Source: Prado023 sp032123675
GTDB lineage: Bacteria > Actinomycetota > Actinomycetes > S36-B12 > CAIYMF01
Assembly: GCA_032123675.1 (NCBI GenBank)
Contig: JAQBEX010000036.1
Span: 1-28,374 of the forward strand
Length of the DNA stretch: 28,374 nucleotides
Reading direction: 5' to 3'
The position numbers were made by a program, and so were the translations under genes. Under the pieces are notes generated by a model that was not told where the DNA came from, did no database searches, and saw only the letters and a list, made by a program, of their open reading frames with translations. Below, piece after piece: positions 15,617 through 23,534 of this stretch. Numbering within the stretch: the first letter of the stretch is position 1; each line of letters opens with the position of its first letter.

Positions 15617-16726
15617 TCAGACCTCCGATCCGAAACCAGCGGTGAAGCGGACATCACCCTCGACCATGTCGCGCATGTCGGTGACGCCGTGCCGGAACAT
15701 CAGCGTCCGCTCGATGCCCATCCCGAACGCGAAGCCGGTGTAGCGGTCGGCATCGATCCCACAGGAGGTCAGGACGCGCGGGTTGACCATGCCGCAGCCA
15801 CCCCACTCGATCCAGCCCTCCGACGAGCAGGTCCGGCATGGGTTGGCCGGGTCGCCCACCGACGCGCCACGACACACGAAGCACTGCAGGTCGACCTCGG
15901 CGCTGGGTTCGGTGAACGGGAAGTAACTGGGTCGCAGCCGGGTGACCAGGCCGGCGCCGAACATCGCGGACGCGAAGTGGTCCAGCGTGCCCTTGAGGTC
16001 GGCCATCGTGATGCCCTCGTCGACCACGAGCCCCTCGACCTGGTGGAAGACGGGCGTGTGCGTCGCGTCCAGCTCGTCGGTGCGGTACACCCGGCCCGGG
16101 CAGATGACGTAGATCGGCAGCTCGCGGTCGAGCATGGAGCGGACCTGCACCGGTGAGGTGTGCGTGCGCAGGACCACACCACCCTCAGGGGATCCGACGA
16201 AGAAGGTGTCCTGCATCGACCGGGCCGGATGGTCCGGGGCGATGTTCAGGGCGTCGAAGTTGAACCATTCAGCCTCGACCTCGGGGCCCTCCGCGACCTC
16301 GTAGCCCATGGCCACGAACACGTCCTCGATCCGCTCCATCACGGTGGTCAGCGGGTGCCGGGCGCCGCGCGGGCGGCGATCGGTGGGAAGGGTGACGTCC
16401 ACCGCTTCCTCGACGAGGACCCGTTCGTCCCGCTCGGCGGCCAGGACCACCTCGCGCTCCTCAAGGGCCTTCTTGACGACGGCGCGCGCCATGCCGACCC
16501 GCTTGCCGGCCTCGGCCTTGGCGGCCGGCGGCAGTGCGCCGATCTCCCGGTTGGCCAGGGCCAGCGGGGACCGGTCCCCCGCATGCTCGAGGCGGACCGC
16601 CTTCAACGCGTCCAGGTCGGGGGTGGCCGCGATGGCAGCGAGGGCGGCGTCACGCGCGGCGCTCACCGACTCCTCGGACAGGGCACTGACCTCGACCGGG
16701 TCATAGGTCTTGTTCGGCGCGGACAT
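15617..16726 (-). CDS. pheS: Phenylalanyl-tRNA synthetase alpha subunit
   Basis: Catalytic subunit of the class II enzyme. The 369-residue protein has an N-terminal helical arm (about 1-90) that contacts tRNA. After it come HPLTTVMERIEDVFVAMGYE (motif 1 region), PGRVYRTDELDATHTPVFHQ (motif 2) and GFAFGMGIERTLMFRHG (motif 3). FFVGSPEGGVVLRTHTSPVQ precedes motif 2. A cysteine set (CFVC..., NPCRTCSSEGW) lies between motifs 2 and 3, as in a subset of bacterial PheS. The ATG at 16726 has GGAAGG five bases upstream. It forms a two-gene operon with pheT. TAGAAT upstream gives a leader of about 40 nt. No tRNA-responsive leader or Phe-rich leader peptide is visible. Confidence 0.97.
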   Translation of the reverse strand: MSAPNKTYDPVEVSALSEESVSAARDAALAAIAATPDLDALKAVRLEHAGDRSPLALANREIGALPPAAKAEAGKRVGMARAVVKKALEEREVVLAAERDERVLVEEAVDVTLPTDRRPRGARHPLTTVMERIEDVFVAMGYEVAEGPEVEAEWFNFDALNIAPDHPARSMQDTFFVGSPEGGVVLRTHTSPVQVRSMLDRELPIYVICPGRVYRTDELDATHTPVFHQVEGLVVDEGITMADLKGTLDHFASAMFGAGLVTRLRPSYFPFTEPSAEVDLQCFVCRGASVGDPANPCRTCSSEGWIEWGGCGMVNPRVLTSCGIDADRYTGFAFGMGIERTLMFRHGVTDMRDMVEGDVRFTAGFGSEV

Positions 16727-16773
16727 GGGGCCTTCCGGTGTGCAGTCGTCGATGGTCGTGGCGGAGGGTCCAG

Positions 16774-16779
16774 ATTCTA
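16774..16779 (-). promoter_or_regulatory. Candidate -10 for pheST
   Basis: TAGAAT on the minus strand, 47 nt before the pheS ATG, in the 105-nt gap after the fusion gene. The -35 region is weak (ACCGGA at 17 nt). Confidence 0.4.
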
Positions 16780-16831
16780 GTCGCGCTTCGATGAGGTCCG
16801 GTCGCACCGCATGGGTAGCCCACGCAACCGG

Positions 16832-19800
16832 TCAGGTGAAGATCGACTCCGGTGCGCTCTCCAGTGCTCGACGCGCCGCCAGCCGCCCGGCCTCCTTCAT
16901 CTCGTCGAGCATGTGGAACTCCAACACCCCCACGCCGTCGAAGTCGGGGCGGACGTGCAGATCGGCGAAGGAGCGGCGACGGGCGTCGTCGGCCTCGCTA
17001 AGCAGCATCACCTTGTACATGGTTTCGGTGAGCCCGGGCACCTCAGGTTGCACACCCGGCTCGAGGGATCGGACCGACGGCTCACTGACATCGACGGCGA
17101 TCACCGGCCCTTCGCGATCTGCTGCCATCGCCTCCGTGGGGAGGTTGTCCATCAGCCCGCCGTCGAGCAGGAGCATCCCGTCGTGGACGACCGGCTCCAT
17201 GAAGATCGGAAGGGCCATGCTCGAGCCGACGGCAAGCGCCAGCGGACCGCGGCGCAGATGGATCGGTCGCGCCGTGATCAAATCGACGCTGGTGGCGAAG
17301 AAGGAGCGCGGCAGGTCCTCGATCGACCCGGGGAGGTTGCGCTCCAACATCGCTCGGGCCCGCTTGCCGCGGATCAGTGAGGTGCGTGGGATCCGGTAGT
17401 CCCCGACAGGATTGCGCCTCACCCACTCCTCGAAGCAGCGCGCGTCGACCTCCTCCGGGGTGAGCCCCTGGGCCACCAGAGCGCCGATGAACGCGCCCAT
17501 GCTCGTGCCGCCGATGCGATCGATGACGACGCCCGCGTCTCGCAGTTCCTCGAGCACCCCGATCTGGGTGAAGGATCGCGCACCACCTCCCGAGAGCACC
17601 AGCCCGACGGACCGTCCGGCCAGTCGGCGGGCCATCACCGCAACATCGCCGGGCCGCGGCACCCCGGGACGCACCCGGTAGGTCGCGCGGGGCGCCAGCA
17701 TGTCGAGGGCGTGCTCGGCAACCGCACCCGGCGGGCCGAGGAGCACCACATCCATGCCAGGTGGGAGGGCCAAGCGGGTGAGAAGCTCAGCGTCCGGGGC
17801 CTCATCGACCACCAGCAGGACCCGATCGGCCTGCCGCAGACAACTCAACGTCCACTCCCCGTCCCCTGCACACCCGCCAGACAGAAGCACGCGCTGGCCC
17901 TGAGCCTCGGCGCGGTCCAGAAGGTCAGAAAGGGCCAGCCCCGGGCGATCCCCCGCAGGGACGATGTCCTCGGTCACGAAAGACACACCCACCAGGTCAC
18001 CGAGGCGATCAGCCAACTCGCGGTCGATCCCAGCCTCGGCTGCCGATCCGTCCAGAGCGATCACCGCGATCGCCATCGGAACGCCCGATCCCGTCGCTGA
18101 TCCGGTGTGCCCGGTGACCAACCATTGGCCAACCGTGCCCAGCAACGCGCGGGATGCCTCGGACGAGCCAGCAAGGATCGCCTCGAAGTCATCTCGGCCG
18201 ACGCGGAGAAGGCGTGCGTCTCGCCGCGCCCGCACCGACGCCGTCCTCACCGAGTCTGCGATGAGGGCCAGCTCGCCAAGGGCCGTCCCGGAACCCAGCT
18301 CTCGCAGGACCACTGGCTCCCGGCCCGGAGACTCCTCGACGACCTCCACCCGCCCGCTGCGCACCACATAGAGCGCGTCGGCAACGTCGCCCTGCCGGTA
18401 GAGCCACTCGCCGGCCGGAACCGCGACCATCTGCGTTCGCCCGGCCATGGCCTGACGGGAATCGGCGGGCAACGAGGCAAACATGGGTACCTCAGCGAGG
18501 ACATCGGCCACACTGCTGGGAGGGGCGGCCACGTGCGCAGCGACGGGCACTTGATGCGGATGGGCCCGGACCTGCCGATCAGGCGTGGGTCTCATGACCG
18601 GGTGTCGCGCCTCGTCCAGCCCCTCCGCGAAGTCCTCGACCGGCGCCACCGGATCGACTCGGCCGATCGCGAGTGCACCCAGCGCCACCATCGCGAAGCA
18701 AAGGGTGGCGAACCACCAGGCGCGGTCGAAGGCCCCCTGCACCTCTGGTGCAGTTGGTGTTCCGACCAGGGCAACCAGTACCGCGACCCCGAGGGCTGCA
18801 CCGACTTGTCGAACCGAGCTGTTGAACGCGGCAGCCCCGGCGTATCGCCCGCCGGATGCACCGGCGACGGCGATTGCCCCGACAAGCGGGAACGTGACAC
18901 CGATGCCGATGGCCAACACGACCGCGGCCGGCAGGTAGCCAGTCAGGTAGTTGGGCTCGGTGGAGAACCGGGCCGCGAGCATCAGCGGGCCGACAGCCCA
19001 GATCACAGCGCCAACGGCAATGAAGGGCCGGGGATCCCGATTCGCCGCCACCCTGCCCATGAGGGCCGCGGTGAGCGCAGCGACGAACGGGGCAGGGGTC
19101 CCGGCGAGTCCCGCGACGAACGCGGAGTAGCCCCACACCTCCATCAGGTACAGGATGTTTGCCAGCCCGAGTGCGAAGAACCCCGCACTGCCCACGATCG
19201 TGAGCAGGTTGGCAGCAGCAACGCTGCGCGACCTCAACAAATCTGCGTCCAGGATCGGCGAGGGATGCCGGCGGCTACGCCGCGCGACACCGACGGCAGC
19301 CGCCACCGCTCCAGCGAGTGCCACCGCCGTCGCGGCAGAGGTCCACCCCCAGGTGGGTCCCTGCACGATGGCCAGCGTGAGCAACCCCATGGCGGTCGCC
19401 AGCAGCAGGGCACCCAGCAGGTCGGGCATAGCACGGCGTCCCGGGGCTCGACTCTCAACCAGGTGTCGACGAGCCAACCACCACACCGCGAGGCCGATCG
19501 GGAGGTTGATGAGGAACACGAGCCGCCAGCTCGCCGCGCTGACCAGGAACCCGCCGATTGACGGGCCGATCCCGGCAGCCAGAGCGCCGGTCGCGCTCCA
19601 CAGAGCGATTCCCTGAGTCCGTTGGTCCTCGGGAAACGCGTGCAGGATGAGGCCCAACGACGTTGGCACAAGCAGGGCGGCGCCGACCCCCTGCAGGCCT
19701 CGCGCGGCGATCAGGAAGTCGACCGATGGCGCGAGCGCACAGAGCACCGACGCGACGGTGAAGACGACGACACCCACCATGAAGAGTCGCCGCCTCCCCG

Positions 19801-20038
19801 CAATGTCTGCGAGGCGACCCGCCGGGATGAGCAGTGCCGCCAGGGCGATGTTGTAGACGTTGAAGACCCACGACAGGCTGCTCAACGAGGAGTCCGGGAA
19901 CGACGCGAGCATGTCCGGGAAGGCGATTGACACGATCGTGCCGTCCAGGAAGGCCATGAAGACCCCCAGCGCGGCGACGACCAGCACCGCCTGAGGTGAG
20001 ACGGCCCGGCGGACGCTAGGGAAGGTGATTTCAGGCAC
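16832..20038 (-). CDS. MFS transporter / cyclic-nucleotide-binding / patatin phospholipase fusion
   Basis: A 1068-residue membrane protein with three parts. Residues ~15-460 are a 14-helix DHA2-type (EmrB/QacA) MFS transporter. It has motif A GRLADIAGRRRL near 74-85 and the motif C-like GPSIGG stretch before SWRLVFLINLPIG. Residues ~510-635 are a cNMP-binding domain whose phosphate cassette GELALI...RTASV keeps E589 and R598. Residues ~650-785 are a linker as in neuropathy-target-esterase relatives. Residues ~812-1000 are a patatin domain with the oxyanion segment SGGGARS, the nucleophile S846 in GTSMG, and D959 in the DGG motif, so the catalytic dyad is intact. Mycobacterial Rv3239c and Rv3728 share this architecture. 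The GTG at 20038 with AGGAG upstream overlaps the pssA-like stop by 8 nt. Function is inferred: possibly lipid or lysolipid export or flipping tied to hydrolysis. It is not established. Confidence 0.93.
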   Translation of the reverse strand: MPEITFPSVRRAVSPQAVLVVAALGVFMAFLDGTIVSIAFPDMLASFPDSSLSSLSWVFNVYNIALAALLIPAGRLADIAGRRRLFMVGVVVFTVASVLCALAPSVDFLIAARGLQGVGAALLVPTSLGLILHAFPEDQRTQGIALWSATGALAAGIGPSIGGFLVSAASWRLVFLINLPIGLAVWWLARRHLVESRAPGRRAMPDLLGALLLATAMGLLTLAIVQGPTWGWTSAATAVALAGAVAAAVGVARRSRRHPSPILDADLLRSRSVAAANLLTIVGSAGFFALGLANILYLMEVWGYSAFVAGLAGTPAPFVAALTAALMGRVAANRDPRPFIAVGAVIWAVGPLMLAARFSTEPNYLTGYLPAAVVLAIGIGVTFPLVGAIAVAGASGGRYAGAAAFNSSVRQVGAALGVAVLVALVGTPTAPEVQGAFDRAWWFATLCFAMVALGALAIGRVDPVAPVEDFAEGLDEARHPVMRPTPDRQVRAHPHQVPVAAHVAAPPSSVADVLAEVPMFASLPADSRQAMAGRTQMVAVPAGEWLYRQGDVADALYVVRSGRVEVVEESPGREPVVLRELGSGTALGELALIADSVRTASVRARRDARLLRVGRDDFEAILAGSSEASRALLGTVGQWLVTGHTGSATGSGVPMAIAVIALDGSAAEAGIDRELADRLGDLVGVSFVTEDIVPAGDRPGLALSDLLDRAEAQGQRVLLSGGCAGDGEWTLSCLRQADRVLLVVDEAPDAELLTRLALPPGMDVVLLGPPGAVAEHALDMLAPRATYRVRPGVPRPGDVAVMARRLAGRSVGLVLSGGGARSFTQIGVLEELRDAGVVIDRIGGTSMGAFIGALVAQGLTPEEVDARCFEEWVRRNPVGDYRIPRTSLIRGKRARAMLERNLPGSIEDLPRSFFATSVDLITARPIHLRRGPLALAVGSSMALPIFMEPVVHDGMLLLDGGLMDNLPTEAMAADREGPVIAVDVSEPSVRSLEPGVQPEVPGLTETMYKVMLLSEADDARRRSFADLHVRPDFDGVGVLEFHMLDEMKEAGRLAARRALESAPESIFT

Positions 20039-20819
20039 GGCGAACACTCCTGGCGGCACGGAACAGCGCGATCGGCAGCAGCACGACCAGCGTGAGAATG
20101 CAGGGCACGGCCAGCGGGATCAGGCCGAGGATCGCGACGAAGCTCAGGCCGAGGAGCGCACCGACGAACACCCCTCCCACCACCGTCTTGTTGTGCGGAT
20201 ACGGGTAGCGCGCCACGAGCAGGAGCGCCACCAGGGCCACGATCAACAGGGAGGGCACCGGTGGCGCCCCGAGCACGACAACGGCCAGAACGCAGTTGCC
20301 GCCGACAGGCGAGGGCATCCCCGTGAAGTCGGGCTTGCCGGTGTTGGCCCCCCCGGCAGATGCTGCGTCATGGGCCTGCTCAAGCCAGGACTGGCGCGCC
20401 AGGCGGACGATCGTTGCCGCGACGTACCCCGCGGCCACGGTCAGGGCGGGCAGGGCCCAGAACTGCAGCTCCTGCAGCGCCACGACGAGGAGCATCGCCG
20501 GGAGCATCCCGAAGGTGATCGTGTCGCAGATCGCATCCAGCCACGTCCCATAGCCACTGGACCCGAATCTGCGCGCCACGGGGCCATCGGCGAGGTCGAA
20601 CAGCATGCCCAAGGCGTAGAAGAACAGGGCGCCGAGGAGTTCCGCCTGGCTCAGGCCCACGCCCTGGTCAATACCCCATGCACCAGTGAGGATCGATATG
20701 CCGAGAAATCCGGACACGCCGTTGGCGGCCGTCAACCCGTCGGCGAGCGTGTACCGAGCTGGTTCGAGCGCGACGGTGGCGCCGAGTTCCCGCCCCATCG
20801 GCGGGCTCGATGAGTCCAT
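20031..20819 (-). CDS. pssA: CDP-alcohol phosphatidyltransferase, PssA-like
   Basis: A 262-residue membrane enzyme that displaces CMP from CDP-diacylglycerol. The metal-binding motif runs from D75 to D99: D75, D78 and G79, A82-R83, G91, D95 and D99. The spacer between AR and G is seven residues here, against eight in the usual family pattern. Hydrophobic helices cover the rest, and the segment after the motif (TGMPSPVGG, YPYPHNKT) resembles phosphatidylserine synthase rather than glycerophosphate types, so serine is the likely acceptor. The ATG at 20819 has AGGA about eight bases upstream. It overlaps the patatin-MFS fusion by 8 nt, so a phospholipid-making and a phospholipid-cleaving gene are translationally linked. 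No psd gene is nearby. Confidence 0.85.
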   Translation of the reverse strand: MDSSSPPMGRELGATVALEPARYTLADGLTAANGVSGFLGISILTGAWGIDQGVGLSQAELLGALFFYALGMLFDLADGPVARRFGSSGYGTWLDAICDTITFGMLPAMLLVVALQELQFWALPALTVAAGYVAATIVRLARQSWLEQAHDAASAGGANTGKPDFTGMPSPVGGNCVLAVVVLGAPPVPSLLIVALVALLLVARYPYPHNKTVVGGVFVGALLGLSFVAILGLIPLAVPCILTLVVLLPIALFRAARSVRRA

Positions 20820-20939
20820 TGCCGGATCCTAGGCGGCCTGGTCCGGTTTCAAGCCGATACTCGGGCAATTGCGCCGTTTCGGCCCGCGTCACCGCGGAGG
20901 CTCAACTGGTGCGACCAAAGGGGCCGGCTGAGGCGCCGG

Positions 20940-21776
20940 TCACTCCCTGCGGGCCGACTGATCGCTGCGAGGGTGCCAGCCGGAGCGCGCCACAGCGTAG
21001 AGGCAGACGGCTGCGGCCGTCGCCAGGTTCAGGCTCTCAGCCAGCCCGAGGATGGGAATGCGCACGACGTGATCGACGGCAGCGAGGACCTCGGTGGGAA
21101 GGCCGCGGGCCTCATTGCCGAAGACCCATGCCACTCGGCCTGCGAGCAGCCCGGCACGCTCGGCGGCGAACAGGTCGACCGCATTCGGGGCCACATCAGC
21201 AGCCAACGTCAGGTAGCCGGCCCCTCTGAGGTCGTCGAGGGCTCCGAGGGTGTCCCCGGCGGCGACGACCGGCAGGTGGAAGATCGAGCCCGCAGTGGCG
21301 CGCACGCACTTCGGGTTCGTGGGATCGACCGAGCGGCTCGACAGCCCCACGCCGACCGCGCCTGCAGCATCGGCCACGCGGATCAAGGCGCCCGCATTCC
21401 CGGGGTCGGACATCTCGTGGGCGAGGGCCACCTGCCCCGGGCCGGGCCTGCCGAGCACCTCAGCCAGCCGCGGTGGGTTCCACCGGCAGCGCGCGACCAC
21501 ACCCTGCGGGGTCTGTGCGGTCACCAGGCTGGCGAGTGCGCCCCGGTCGACGAGGTGCACCGGCAGCCCTCGTGAGCCAGCAGCATCCATTTCGGCGTAG
21601 AACCGATCGGAGGTTCCCTGCTCGACGAACAGGTCGATCGCGGCCCCCGCGGCAACGGCCTCACGCACCGCCTGCGGGCCCTCGGCGAGGAACTCCCCGC
21701 GCTCGCGGCGGTGCTTGCCCACAGTCAGGGCCCGAGCATCCTTCACCCGGGCCGAACGTGCGGTCAGGAGGTCCAC
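20940..21776 (-). CDS. SpoU/TrmH-family RNA 2'-O-ribose methyltransferase (TsnR-like)
   Basis: SAM-dependent methyltransferase of the SPOUT class, 278 residues. It has an N-terminal L30e-like substrate domain (GEFLAEGPQAVREA) and the three catalytic motifs: SDPGNAGALIR near 123-133, FGNEARGLP near 219-227, and PILGLAESLNLATAAAVCLY near 241-260. Relatives at this locus next to rplT in actinobacteria are annotated as 23S rRNA methyltransferases or tsnR. The exact nucleotide target is not readable. The GTG at 21776 matches where the family begins but has no Shine-Dalgarno. CAGACT seven to twelve bases upstream could allow a leaderless message. An in-frame TTG at 21848 is an alternative, inside the inverted repeat described separately. 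Confidence 0.9.
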   Translation of the reverse strand: MDLLTARSARVKDARALTVGKHRRERGEFLAEGPQAVREAVAAGAAIDLFVEQGTSDRFYAEMDAAGSRGLPVHLVDRGALASLVTAQTPQGVVARCRWNPPRLAEVLGRPGPGQVALAHEMSDPGNAGALIRVADAAGAVGVGLSSRSVDPTNPKCVRATAGSIFHLPVVAAGDTLGALDDLRGAGYLTLAADVAPNAVDLFAAERAGLLAGRVAWVFGNEARGLPTEVLAAVDHVVRIPILGLAESLNLATAAAVCLYAVARSGWHPRSDQSARRE

Positions 21777-21815
21777 GGGCGCCAGTCTGCCAGCGAGGCG
21801 TGGTCCGGCCGAAGA

Positions 21816-21857
21816 CCGTGCAGGTTGAGTACCCAAGTGGCTCGCCAACCTGCACGG
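21816..21857. repeat. 12-bp perfect inverted repeat upstream of the rRNA methyltransferase gene
   Basis: CCGTGCAGGTTG (21816-21827) and CAACCTGCACGG (21846-21857) are exact complements separated by 18 nt, 40 nt before the GTG. It could be an operator or an RNA hairpin in the leader. No U-tract follows. Confidence 0.8.
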
Positions 21858-21893
21858 GTGATGAGGTCGGCCGGGAGGGATCCGGCGACATCC

Positions 21894-21947
21894 GCGGGGT
21901 GCGGGGGGTGCGGGTCGCGGGGGGTGCGGGGTGCGGGGGGTGCGGGG
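21894..21947. repeat. Degenerate TGCGGGG(GG) tandem tract, G-runs on plus strand
   Basis: Seven runs of three to six G are separated by TGC or TCGC, a tandem array with unit TGCGGGG or TGCGGGGGG. The plus strand has quadruplex potential. The transcript of the flanking minus-strand genes would be C-rich and unstructured there. It lies between the rplT hairpin and the methyltransferase leader. Confidence 0.85.
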
Positions 21948-21962
21948 CAGCCCGGGCGTGCA

Positions 21963-22003
21963 TCAGGGCCCCGCCGCTCCCCTGGGGGAGGACGGGGCCC
22001 TGA
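21963..22003 (-). terminator. Strong hairpin downstream of rplT
   Basis: TCAGGGCCCCG (21963-21973) pairs with CGGGGCCCTGA (21993-22003) in an 11-bp stem. An inner CTCCCC/GGGGAG stem extends it into a nearly continuous hairpin 45 nt past the rplT stop. No U-tract follows on the minus strand, which is common for actinobacterial intrinsic terminators. It could also protect the 3' end of the infC-rpmI-rplT message. Confidence 0.65.
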
Positions 22004-22048
22004 TCTGAGCCGGCCGAGGGACGGACGCTCGGTGGTGCGGTGCTCTGC

Positions 22049-22423
22049 TCAGGCAGCCGAGTTCGAGGCCGGCAGCGCAGCACGCGCCGTCTCGACGAGC
22101 GAGGCGAACGCAGCCTCGTCATTGACAGCCAGCTCAGCCAGCATGCGGCGGTCGACCTCGATTCCAGCGGCCTTCAGGCCCTGGATGAACCGGTTGTAGG
22201 TCATGCCGTTCGCGCGGGACGCGGCATTGATCCGCTGAATCCAGAGGCGACGGAAGTCACCCTTGCGATCCTTGCGGTGGTCGTAGGCGTACACACCCGA
22301 GTGGGTGAGCTGCTCCTTGGCCTTGCGGTAGAGCCGTGAGCGCTGACCGCGGTAGCCGGAGGCCTTCTCCAAGGTCTCGCGACGCTTCTTATGGGCGTTG
22401 ACTGCCCTCTTCACGCGTGCCAC
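22049..22423 (-). CDS. rplT: Large-subunit ribosomal protein L20
   Basis: Binds 23S rRNA early in 50S assembly. The 124-residue basic protein begins MARVKRAVNAHKKRRETLEK and has the family segments ASGYRGQRSRLYRKAKEQ, HRKDRKGDFRRLWIQRINAA and GLKAAGIEVDRRMLAELA. It is slightly longer than the usual ~118 residues, with a small Ala/Ser-rich tail. The GTG start has AAGGAG seven bases upstream. It is the third gene of infC-rpmI-rplT and is followed by a strong hairpin. Confidence 0.97.
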   Translation of the reverse strand: MARVKRAVNAHKKRRETLEKASGYRGQRSRLYRKAKEQLTHSGVYAYDHRKDRKGDFRRLWIQRINAASRANGMTYNRFIQGLKAAGIEVDRRMLAELAVNDEAAFASLVETARAALPASNSAA

Positions 22424-22453
22424 GTGTCACTCCTTCGTTCGAGTTCGGGGAAG

Positions 22454-22651
22454 TCAGCGCAAGCCGAGCAGGCGCTTGACGTTGGGGGTATCGGCGGCGG
22501 AAACCGCGGAGTCCTGGCGCAGCTTGCGCGAGCGCTTGCTGGTCTTGACCTCAAGGCGGTGGCGCTTGTTGACCTGCTCGTGCATGAGCTTGCCCGAGCC
22601 GGTCTTCTTGACCCGCTTCTTGGTGCCGCTGTGCGTCTTCATCTTCGGCAT
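22454..22651 (-). CDS. rpmI: Large-subunit ribosomal protein L35
   Basis: A small, highly basic 50S protein of 65 residues: MPKMKTHSGTKKRVKKTGSG at the N-terminus, then HRLEVKTSKRSRKLRQDS, ending KRLLGLR. The ATG at 22651 has AGGAGAAG six bases upstream; an in-frame start seven codons earlier would include that site and is rejected. The spacing to rplT is 30 nt. Confidence 0.97.
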   Translation of the reverse strand: MPKMKTHSGTKKRVKKTGSGKLMHEQVNKRHRLEVKTSKRSRKLRQDSAVSAADTPNVKRLLGLR

Positions 22652-22733
22652 CGTTGCTTCTCCTAGGTTCACCGCGCGCGGGTCGCACCGCTGCGGGCTG
22701 GTCCGTGATGGTCACCCATCACGAGGTTCGTGG

Positions 22734-23330
22734 TCAGGCTCCGGACGCGTCCGCAGCCGTGGTGGCGTTCTCCGCCGGGGCCTGGCGGGCTGCCTCGCGC
22801 TCGGCGCGCGCATCCGCCTTCTTCTTGGTCGGGGCGACCACCATGATCATGTTCCGGCCGTCCTGCTTCGGCGAGCTCTCGACGATCCCGTACTCGACGA
22901 TGTCCTCCGCCAGCTGCTTGAGCAGGCGGTATCCGAGCTCGGGCCGGGACTGCTCGCGGCCGCGGAACATGATCGTGATCTTGACCTTGTCACCCTGCTT
23001 GAGGAACCGAACGACGTGACCCTTCTTGGTCTCGTAGTCATGCGGATCGATCTTCGGGCGGAGCTTCATCTCCTTGATGACCGTGTTGACCTGCTTCTTG
23101 CGGTCCTCACGGGCCTTCACGGCCGACTCGTACTTGAACTTCCCGTAGTCCATGAGCTTGCAGACCGGCGGCTTGCCGTTCGGTGCCACCTCGACCAGGT
23201 CGAGGTCAGCCTCGACAGCCAGTCGCAGGGCATCCTCGATACGGACGATGCCGACCTGTTCGCCGTTGGGGCCGACGAGTCGTACTTCAGGAACGCGGAT
23301 CCGATCGTTGATCCGGGGCTCGACGCTGAT
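22734..23330 (-). CDS. infC: Translation initiation factor IF-3, predicted ATC start
   Basis: IF-3 binds the 30S subunit, prevents premature 50S joining and checks the start codon. The 198-residue product begins with ISVEPRINDRIRVPEVRLVG (initiator Met expected at the ATC). It has the N-domain segment EVAPNGKPPVCKLMDYGKFK, the linker, and the C-domain KKGHVVRFLKQGDKVKITIM and FRGREQSRPELGYRLL, plus an acidic/Ala-rich tail. AAGGAGG (23341-23335) is followed after four bases by ATC at 23330, in the position where relatives start. No ATG, GTG or TTG is nearby in frame except a GTG at 23378, which lies inside a hairpin and would add 16 unconserved residues. Abnormal start codons in infC are known to allow autoregulation by IF-3. 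Confidence 0.94.
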   Translation of the reverse strand: MSVEPRINDRIRVPEVRLVGPNGEQVGIVRIEDALRLAVEADLDLVEVAPNGKPPVCKLMDYGKFKYESAVKAREDRKKQVNTVIKEMKLRPKIDPHDYETKKGHVVRFLKQGDKVKITIMFRGREQSRPELGYRLLKQLAEDIVEYGIVESSPKQDGRNMIMVVAPTKKKADARAEREAARQAPAENATTAADASGA

Positions 23331-23368
23331 GGCGCCTCCTTGGGTCGCGTGGCGTGTGCGCAACCGCC

Positions 23369-23534
23369 GCCCAGTCACGGTGACTGGGCCGGACCCCCCG
23401 AATACGAGAAGGCCCGCTCACGAGCAGATGAGCAGGCCTCGAACACCGGTGCAAGCACCGGACCGAACGGCTGGGCCGCCCGGACAACTACCCGACTGCC
23501 CTGGGGCTGTCCGGGTGGGAGTTCGAGACTCCAC
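23369..23534 (-). promoter_or_regulatory. Structured infC leader, attenuator candidate
   Basis: Five stems are visible in transcript order. First is 23534-23515 (GTGGAGT/ACTCCCAC with one bulge). Next are 23514-23480 (CCGGACA/TGTCCGG, 7 bp) and 23461-23446 (CCGGTGC/GCACCGG, 7 bp, 2-nt loop). The fourth is 23439-23410 (AGGCC plus GCTCA stem), followed by TCTCGTATT. The last is 23389-23369, two perfect 10-nt arms around one base, ending 28 nt before the Shine-Dalgarno. The fourth stem with its T-rich tail looks like an intrinsic terminator inside the leader. A candidate promoter -10 (TACCCT, 23602-23597) would give a leader of about 260 nt. Translation-factor and ribosomal-protein operons are often regulated through such leaders; the mechanism here is inferred. 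Confidence 0.55.

Noticed and set aside
15613..15657. Upstream ATG start for pheT at 15657.
   Set aside because: It would overlap pheS by 41 nt and add 15 unconserved residues. MRAPMSW at 15612 matches family N-termini.
20039..20059. GTG at 20059 as start of the MFS-cNMP-patatin fusion.
   Set aside because: The GTG at 20038 has AGGAG at good distance. The earlier start has no ribosome-binding site and increases overlap with pssA.
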